This document shows, piece after piece, positions 23,233-28,768 of a stretch of DNA of 28,768 nt (within the stretch, counting starts at the first letter, position 1; every line of letters begins with the position of its first letter). Made by a program: the position numbers and the translations under genes. The notes beneath the pieces are model-generated. The model did not search any database. It was not told the origin of the DNA and saw only the letters and a list, made by a program, of their open reading frames with translations. Source of the DNA: DAOTWP01 sp034435675 (GTDB lineage Bacteria > Chloroflexota > Anaerolineae > Aggregatilineales > Phototrophicaceae); the NCBI GenBank assembly GCA_034435675.1, contig DAOTWP010000211.1, forward strand, positions 1 through 28,768, in the 5' to 3' direction.

Positions 23233-24105
23233 TCAGGCTGCCTGGCGGTACGCGCGCAGGTAAACAAACCAGTAGACCAGCGCCACCAGCACCGACCCAC
23301 CTACGATATTGCCCAACGTCACCGGCAGCAGATTGCCCAGCAGAAACCCGGATACATCCAGCGCCGACAAATCCATGCTCCCGGCGTTTCCCGCGACCCA
23401 CGCCGGATCAAACGCGCGAATGAGCAAACCATACGGGATGAAATACATGTTGGCAACACTGTGTTCAAACCCCGCGGCGACGAATGCGGAAATCGGGAAC
23501 AGAATCGAGAGGATTTTATCAGTGGTTGAGCGTGCGCTGTAGGTCAGCCAGACTGCCAGGCAGACCAATCCGTTGCAAAGCACCCCCAGCGCAAACGCCT
23601 GCAAAAAATCGTGCTGGCATTTTCCTGCGGCGATTGCCAGCGCCTGCCGCCCGACCAGTCCGCCGCCACTCTGGTAACTCTGGCTGACAAAGACCAGCGC
23701 GGCGGTTGCCAGTGCGCCGGCGAAATTGCCCGCATAGACGATTGCCCAGTTTTTGAGCAGGCTTGCCAGCGTAATGCGCTGGTTTGCCCACGCCATCACA
23801 ATCAGGTTGTTGCCGGTGAACAATTCGCCACCCGCGACGACCACGAGAATCAGCCCCAGACAAAACGCCAGCCCGCCCAGCAAGCGGCTGATCCCAAACC
23901 CGGTAAAGCTGGCTGTATCCGTCATGACCACTGTTGCAAAGATTGCCCCAAGCGCAATAAATGCGCCTGCCAGCACGGCAAGGGCGAATGTAATCACCGG
24001 AGTCATCCTGCTTTTTTTGATACCGATTTCCTCGGCACGGTGCGCCATTTCTGCGGGTAACAAAGCATCCAGTGAAACGGGCGCGTCGGTGTGGTGCTGC
24101 GTCAT
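23233..24105 (-). CDS. Formate/nitrite transporter (FNT) family channel
   Basis: The product is 290 residues with six membrane helices after a cytosolic tail of about 45 residues (PVSLDALLPAEMAHRAEEIGIKKS). GGELFTGNNLIVMAWANQRI is the first FNT signature (TGN loop), and FEHSVANMYFIPYGLLIRAF is the second, with the conserved central His. FNT proteins form pentamers that pass formate, nitrite, lactate or hydrosulfide with protons. Residues deciding among these cannot be fixed by eye. ATG 24105 is chosen over 24165 because the extra 20 residues are not family-like and overlap the likely promoter. AAAGG lies about 12 bases upstream, a weak site. Confidence 0.93.
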   Translation of the reverse strand: MTQHHTDAPVSLDALLPAEMAHRAEEIGIKKSRMTPVITFALAVLAGAFIALGAIFATVVMTDTASFTGFGISRLLGGLAFCLGLILVVVAGGELFTGNNLIVMAWANQRITLASLLKNWAIVYAGNFAGALATAALVFVSQSYQSGGGLVGRQALAIAAGKCQHDFLQAFALGVLCNGLVCLAVWLTYSARSTTDKILSILFPISAFVAAGFEHSVANMYFIPYGLLIRAFDPAWVAGNAGSMDLSALDVSGFLLGNLLPVTLGNIVGGSVLVALVYWFVYLRAYRQAA

Positions 24106-24318
24106 CCTGCTGCTACCTTTCTGATATACAAGAGTGTAATTGTCCAGATTGTTTCTGCTTTCCACAGTACTGCCGCTGCCCGACCGAACAAGTTCGGCAA
24201 AGGCTTTGGGCTTGCAGCCTGTTCACAGCCAGTTATGTTCGTCGTGGCTATTACCCGACGACACCGGTGATGTCAGGGGCTGCTGGCGCACTGTCCGCCG
24301 TGCTGTTTTCGGCTGTGC

Positions 24319-25323
24319 TCAGTCGCTTCTCTTGCCCCGCGTCTCGTCGGGCATGTCCTGTACCTCAGGCGCTGCCGGGGCGTCTGAGTCCCCTGGCGTA
24401 TCCGCGGGCACTGTTATCACTTTTGTCTCTACGGTATCCCGCGCCTGCTGCGATTTCGGGGGCAGCGGGTGGTCGCGCAGCGAGCCGTAGCGCCGTGAGT
24501 AGACCTGCGTGAATTCCGCGCCAAACAAGACAATCTGCGCCGAGTAGTAGATCCACAGCATAATCAGCACAAAGCTGCCTGCCGCCCCGTAAGCACTGGC
24601 GGTGCCGCTGTGGACCAGATACAGCCCCAGCACAAACTTGCCCAGGTTAAACAGCAGCGTTGTCACCAGCGCACCGACCCAGACATCGCGCCATTCCAGC
24701 GTGATGTCGGGCAGAAAGCGGTAGATCATGGCGAACAGCAGCACGATGATGCCGTAGGACAGCAGCAGGTTGGACACTTGCAGCACAATGTGCGCCTGCG
24801 GCAGCAGCGACAGCGCAAAGGTTTGAAACGCGCTGAGCAGTGTGTTGAGAATCAGCGAAGCCAGCAGCAGAAAGCCAATCACCAGAATCATGCCAAACGA
24901 CAGCAGTTTGTTAAACAGGAAACCGCCAATCCCACTGCGGCGCTGCGTGTCGGGCACATTCCAGACGGTGTTTAGCGCGGACTTGAGCTGCTCAAACGCG
25001 CCCAGCGCGCCCAACAGCAGCGCACCCAGCCCCAGCAAAGTCGAAATGACACCTGTTCCCGGCTGGCGCAGTCCGTCAATCAGCTCCCCGACAAAGGTCG
25101 CCGCCTGGGGACCGACGGCATCGGTGATGACGGACATGACCTCGCTGCGCGCCAGCGATTCCTGCAGCACAAAGCCCGCGACGGCGATGGTCAGTACCAG
25201 CAGCGGCGCGAGCGAAAAGACGACGTAATAGGCAAGCGCCGCCGCCAACCGCGGGGCATTGTCGCTGCTCCACTCGATAAATGTCTGCTTCAGCAGACTC
25301 AAGGCGTCCTTCAGCAGGGTCAT
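24319..25323 (-). CDS. YihY/BrkB family inner-membrane protein
   Basis: The product is 334 residues with six membrane segments. The N-terminal DNAPRLAAALAYYVVFSLAPLLVL and the later FGAEFTQVYSRRYG are family hallmarks of YihY (formerly called ribonuclease BN). The role is uncertain; family members are linked to transport or envelope stress, and the RNase claim was withdrawn. The C-terminal 60 residues are hydrophilic and Pro/Asp-rich (about 275-334), a cytosolic tail longer than in the shortest members. GGGAAG precedes ATG 25323 by six bases, and TATACT at 25361-25356 is a likely -10 box. It lies 213 bases upstream of the FNT gene. Confidence 0.9.
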   Translation of the reverse strand: MTLLKDALSLLKQTFIEWSSDNAPRLAAALAYYVVFSLAPLLVLTIAVAGFVLQESLARSEVMSVITDAVGPQAATFVGELIDGLRQPGTGVISTLLGLGALLLGALGAFEQLKSALNTVWNVPDTQRRSGIGGFLFNKLLSFGMILVIGFLLLASLILNTLLSAFQTFALSLLPQAHIVLQVSNLLLSYGIIVLLFAMIYRFLPDITLEWRDVWVGALVTTLLFNLGKFVLGLYLVHSGTASAYGAAGSFVLIMLWIYYSAQIVLFGAEFTQVYSRRYGSLRDHPLPPKSQQARDTVETKVITVPADTPGDSDAPAAPEVQDMPDETRGKRSD

Positions 25324-25355
25324 GGATTACTTCCCGAACAGGAGGCATTACCTCA

Positions 25356-25361
25356 AGTATA
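25356..25361 (-). promoter_or_regulatory. -10 box (TATACT) of the YihY-like gene
   Basis: TATACT on the minus strand lies 32 bases before ATG 25323, and a weak TGTAAC sits about 17 bases further upstream. Confidence 0.4.
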
Positions 25362-25670
25362 CGCCAGGAACGGGGCGTTACATGCGCTATGCAGGGTAAT
25401 CCGCGGCAGGATAGCTGGCGGGCTGCCCGGCATCACTGCGAACACGGTGACTGCTGGAATGCCTGGACACTGGGGGTGAGCAATGCAGCAATACACAGGC
25501 GTGCGCTCTAACGCCCGCGGTGGGAACTCCCGGTGCATCGGACGCTACTAAACAGGTGGCGGTATGCAGTTTGCCGTCAGCGGTTCAAAATCGCCGTTTG
25601 CACAGCGTCTACTAACGCGAAGCGCTGCTGCTGTGCGCTGTGCGACGATCACTGCGTATTCCCCGCGCCA
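25362..25670. other. Intergenic stretch with no recognised content
   Basis: About 310 bases between the YihY-like promoter and the vWA gene promoter. No convincing ORF, RNA gene or long inverted repeat was seen. Confidence 0.5.
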
Positions 25671-25673
25671 ATC

Positions 25674-25682
25674 TGGTATTAT
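25674..25682 (+). promoter_or_regulatory. Extended -10 (TGGTATTAT) before the vWA gene
   Basis: TG, one base, then TATTAT fits an extended -10 element, about 80 bases before ATG 25764. There is no good -35, as is common for this class. Confidence 0.4.
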
Positions 25683-25687
25683 GTAGA

Positions 25688-25723
25688 GTGATGGTTGCTA
25701 GTTGAGTGATGGCTGCTAGTTGC
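25688..25723 (+). repeat. Tandem 18-bp repeat in the leader of the vWA gene
   Basis: GTGATGGTTGCTAGTTGA is followed at once by GTGATGGCTGCTAGTTGC (two mismatches), then a more degenerate third unit to about 25741. It would lie in the 5' leader if transcription starts near 25689. Confidence 0.6.
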
Positions 25724-25763
25724 TGACTGCTGGTTGTTGGTGTAAAGAGACGAGTTCCGCAAA

Positions 25764-28700
25764 ATGACCTTTACGACTCCGATTGCGCTGGTGCTGCTGC
25801 TGTTCGTGCCGCTTGTGGCCTATGTCGGCTGGCCCCGCCTGCGCCACCGCCGCCGCCGCGACGGCATCAGCCTGCTGCTGCGCACCGTGATGATCCTGCT
25901 GCTGGTGTTTGGGCTGGCGGGCGCGCAGAGCCTGCAATCCTCTAACCGGCTGGCGGTGGTCTTTCTGGTAGATGTCTCGGACAGCGTGGGACAGCAGGCA
26001 CAGGACGCGCAGTTGGCATATATCCACAACGCCATGGACGCGATGAGTCCTGATGACGAAGCGGGCATTGTGCTGTTTGGCACCAACGCGCTGGTGGAGC
26101 AGCCGGTCAGCGCCGACCTGCTGCCGGGCACGGCGTTTCGTTCCAGCCCCATCTCCAGCAATACCGATCTGGAAGAGGCAATCATCCTGGGCTTGAGCAT
26201 GTTCCCGCCAGATGCAGCCGCGCGGCTGGTCATTTTGAGCGATGGCGTGCCCACGCTGGGCAGCACGCAGCGCGCCGCAGAACTGGCGGCAGCGGCAGGC
26301 GTGGAAATCAGTTATGTGCCCTTCACCCGCGAAGACGCGCCGGAAGTGCAGGTGCTGGAAGTGCGCGCCCCGGCAACGGTCAACGAAGGGCAGGTCTTTG
26401 ATGTCACCGTGCGCGTTGAAAGCGAAGTGGCGACAACGGCGCTGCTGCGCGTTACGGCGCAGGGTACGCTGATCTACGAAGAAGCGCTCAATCTGCCCGC
26501 GGGCATCTCGAACCATGTCGTCACGCTGCAAGCGGGCGGCAGCGGCTTCCGTGATTTGCAGGTCGAACTCGTCCCGGCATCAGGCAGCGACACCTTCACG
26601 CAGAACAATCGACTCGCCACCTTCAGCCGTGTGGTCGGTCCACCGCGTGTGCTGGTCGTCTACGCGAGCGCGGATGACGTGCGCTACCTGCTGCCCGCGC
26701 TTGCCGAATCAAGTATTCTGGCAGAGCCGATGCAGGCAGACGATTTCCCGCTGACGCTGCCCGAACTGGCGGATTACCAGAGCATTGTGCTGGTCAACGT
26801 GCCCGCGCTGACGCTGACCAACCAGCAGATGGTCAACATTCAAAGTTACGTGCGCGATCTGGGCGGCGGTCTGGTGGTCATCGGCGGCGAGCAGACCTAC
26901 GGACCCGGCGGTTACTTTCAGACGCCGCTGGAAGAAACCCTGCCTGTTGAGATGCAGATTCGGGATCAGCAGCGCCTGCCGCAGCTCACGATTGCTTATG
27001 TGGTCGACCGCAGCGGCAGCATGGGCGCGACCAGCCCCACCGGCGTGCCGAATATCGAACTGGCGAAGGAAGCGATTATCCGTTCGATTGACTTTTTGCA
27101 GCCGACCGACCGCGCCGCCGTGATTTCGTTTGACGCTGCTGCCTACGCCATCGCGGAATTTCAGCCCGTGCTGGACCGCACGGTGCTGCAAAGCCTGGTT
27201 GCCACGCTGCGCCCCAGCGGCGGCACGGACATCCTCTCCGGCATGCAGTTCACGGCGGCGCGCATTGTGCAGGAGCCGAGCGAAGTCAAGCATATTATCC
27301 TGCTCACCGACGGCGGCGCGAGTCCGATGGGGCTGGTGCCGCTGGTGCGCCAGTTGAACACGTCCGCCGGGGTGACCACTTCGGTGATCGCCATCGGCAC
27401 GGCGCTGCCACCGTTCCTCAACGAAATGGCGACAGTTGGCGGTGGCAATTATCACGCGGTGGCAGATACCGACCAGATTCCGCTGATCTTCGCGCAGGAG
27501 ACGGTGCTGGCGACCCGTTCGTATATTGTCGAAGGCGGTTTCCGCCCGAACATCACCGCCAGCAGTGTGATTGTTGACGGCATCAGCGCTGCCCCGCAGT
27601 TGTACGGCTATGTTGCCACCAGCCCCAAACTGACTGCGCAGGTCATCCTGCGCACGCCGGACGCCTTTGCCGACCCGGTGCTGGCAGCGTGGCAGTACGG
27701 GCTGGGGCGCGCGGTAGCGTTCACCAGTGACGCGACCAGCCGCTGGTCGGCGGACTGGGTGGGGTGGGACGGTTATACCCGCTTCTGGAGTCAGGCGGTG
27801 CGCTGGACGATCACCGAGGGCGCCAGCGACAACCTCGAAGTACGCGTGGCGCTGGAAAACGAAACCGCCCGTATCATCGTGGATGCGCGCGACGAGGACG
27901 GCAGCTATATCAATGGCTTGCAGATGGAGGCATCGCTGCTCAGTCCCGGTCTGGAACCGCTGCGCGTGCCGCTGCGGCAGGTCGCGCCGGGGCGCTATGA
28001 AGGCGTGTTTGTGCCCGCCGCCGAAGGCGCATATTTCATGACCATTGTCGGCGCGGGCGAACAGGTGGAGGGCACAGTCAACCTGCGCCAGACCAGCGGT
28101 TGGGTGCTGGGCTATTCGCCGGAATACCGCGTGGCAGATCGCGCCGACGCCGAAACACTGTTGCGCGACATTGCTGAACTGACCGGTGGACGCAGTTATG
28201 CGAATGATCCCGCCGCCGTATTTGAGCACAACCTGAGCACGCGCGGCGCACAACTGCCCTTGTGGCCCTGGCTGCTGCTGGCGGCAGTGCTGCTGCTGCC
28301 GGCGGACATCGCTGTGCGGCGGCTGATTATCACCCGCAGCGACTGGCAGCGCCTGCGCGAGTTTGTCTTCCAGCGCGGCGAACGCACCCGCGCACCCTCG
28401 CAGGAGCGCATGTCCGCCCTGTTGGACGCCAAGCAGCGCGCCCGCCGCACCACCGAAACCGGCGCTGTAAGCAGCGGCGCGGCAGACAGTGGTGGCAGCG
28501 AAGCACCCCGCCCCGAAGGTGTGCCTGTGCCGCTCAGTGCCGAACAGCCGGTCAGCGGGGCGGCAACCGTCAGCGCCCTGCGCCAGCGCCGTGCTGCCAC
28601 CCGCGCGGAACAGCCCACCAGCACGCCCGCCGCCGTGCCCACAGCCGCGCCAGCGCGTGAGCCAGCGCCAGCGCGTGAGCCAGCGCCCAGCGTTGCGCCA

Positions 28701-28768
28701 CCCCCACCCCCGCCTGCCAGCACCCGCCCGGCAGAAAGCGGCGAGAATATTGGCGCGCGGCTGCTTAA
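25764..28768 (+). CDS. Large double-vWA membrane protein with glutamine-amidotransferase-like segment (3' partial)
   Basis: The frame is open from ATG 25764 through the window end (1001 codons), so the C-terminus is missing; the TAA at the last three bases is out of frame. The N-terminus has two hydrophobic helices (about 5-22, 36-55). The first vWA domain starts with the MIDAS motif D70-V-S-D-S. A segment near 320-400 (LGGGLVVIGGEQTYGPGGY) resembles glutamine-amidotransferase-like domains. The second vWA starts D415-R-S-G-S. A C-terminal helix (about 831-852) precedes a Pro/Ala/Arg tail. Related BatA/YegL-type proteins act at the envelope through metal-dependent protein binding. The lack of a strong Shine-Dalgarno leaves the start slightly open. 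Confidence 0.85.
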   Translation, partial: MTFTTPIALVLLLFVPLVAYVGWPRLRHRRRRDGISLLLRTVMILLLVFGLAGAQSLQSSNRLAVVFLVDVSDSVGQQAQDAQLAYIHNAMDAMSPDDEAGIVLFGTNALVEQPVSADLLPGTAFRSSPISSNTDLEEAIILGLSMFPPDAAARLVILSDGVPTLGSTQRAAELAAAAGVEISYVPFTREDAPEVQVLEVRAPATVNEGQVFDVTVRVESEVATTALLRVTAQGTLIYEEALNLPAGISNHVVTLQAGGSGFRDLQVELVPASGSDTFTQNNRLATFSRVVGPPRVLVVYASADDVRYLLPALAESSILAEPMQADDFPLTLPELADYQSIVLVNVPALTLTNQQMVNIQSYVRDLGGGLVVIGGEQTYGPGGYFQTPLEETLPVEMQIRDQQRLPQLTIAYVVDRSGSMGATSPTGVPNIELAKEAIIRSIDFLQPTDRAAVISFDAAAYAIAEFQPVLDRTVLQSLVATLRPSGGTDILSGMQFTAARIVQEPSEVKHIILLTDGGASPMGLVPLVRQLNTSAGVTTSVIAIGTALPPFLNEMATVGGGNYHAVADTDQIPLIFAQETVLATRSYIVEGGFRPNITASSVIVDGISAAPQLYGYVATSPKLTAQVILRTPDAFADPVLAAWQYGLGRAVAFTSDATSRWSADWVGWDGYTRFWSQAVRWTITEGASDNLEVRVALENETARIIVDARDEDGSYINGLQMEASLLSPGLEPLRVPLRQVAPGRYEGVFVPAAEGAYFMTIVGAGEQVEGTVNLRQTSGWVLGYSPEYRVADRADAETLLRDIAELTGGRSYANDPAAVFEHNLSTRGAQLPLWPWLLLAAVLLLPADIAVRRLIITRSDWQRLREFVFQRGERTRAPSQERMSALLDAKQRARRTTETGAVSSGAADSGGSEAPRPEGVPVPLSAEQPVSGAATVSALRQRRAATRAEQPTSTPAAVPTAAPAREPAPAREPAPSVAPPPPPPASTRPAESGENIGARLL
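28647..28682 (+). repeat. Two exact 18-bp repeats inside the vWA gene
   Basis: Two identical copies of GCGCCAGCGCGTGAGCCA (28647-28664 and 28665-28682) encode a doubled APAREP unit in the disordered tail. The repeat is in frame and could vary in copy number. Confidence 0.7.

Noticed and set aside
1..28768. A CRISPR array or tRNA genes.
   Set aside because: No regularly spaced direct repeats and no cloverleaf with a T-arm GTTCRA motif in a plausible place were found by eye.

Overview
The window looks like chromosomal DNA of a high-GC (about 60%) free-living bacterium, most likely a Chloroflexota member of the Anaerolineae type. This is inferred from the gene mix: a eukaryote-like Ser/Thr kinase opposite a PPP-type phosphatase, a double-vWA membrane protein with a glutamine-amidotransferase-like segment, a CSP41-like SDR, a MASE1 sensor kinase, many GNAT acetyltransferases and small dispersed palindromic repeats. 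No 16S rRNA or other species-level marker is present, so the assignment is tentative. There are about 26 recognisable genes, two of them cut by the window ends. No tRNA, rRNA or CRISPR array was seen.

Layout. 1-2541 (minus): an FAD amine-oxidase/carotenoid-desaturase-like enzyme running off the left edge, behind an SDR epimerase with a clear promoter. 2651-3202 (plus): a small STAS-like protein of unknown role. 3319-6784 (minus): a surface-glycan cassette in the order GT4 glycosyltransferase, Wzx-like flippase (ATGA overlap), a possible 25-residue ORF, MetW-like methyltransferase. 6965-9125 (plus): two GNAT acetyltransferases and a classical SDR. 9243-9677 (minus): a four-TM protein. 9806-12559 (minus): a signalling operon of one MASE1 histidine kinase and two single-domain receivers. 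It has a strong promoter overlapped by an 18-bp palindrome at one end and an intrinsic terminator at the other.

12663-13253 holds no gene. It contains a dense array of nested stems (about 12815-13136) that resembles a stand-alone OMEGA/HEARO-type RNA of the IS200/IS605-IscB world, followed by a dispersed hairpin repeat. 13254-15227 (plus): a GNAT, a membrane-anchored protein and a lipoprotein. 15230-17771: PPP phosphatase (minus) divergent from a Ser/Thr kinase and GNAT pair (plus). 17938-18345 (minus): a four-TM protein. 18551-19780 (plus): a creatinase-type M24 protein lacking the usual metal ligands. 19910-25323 (minus): YihY/BrkB protein, formate/nitrite-type channel, aldo/keto reductase, tyrosine recombinase (ATGA-coupled to the reductase) and a CgeB-like glycosyltransferase. 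25764-28768 (plus): a very large vWA protein cut by the right edge.

Themes: cell-envelope glycan synthesis (3319-6784, and perhaps 19910-21133), phospho-signalling (two-component operon plus kinase/phosphatase pair), and mobile or repetitive DNA in the intergenic regions. The element at 12815-13136 is the best candidate for something not routinely annotated. Its identity rests on fold and motif resemblance only and needs a covariance-model search.
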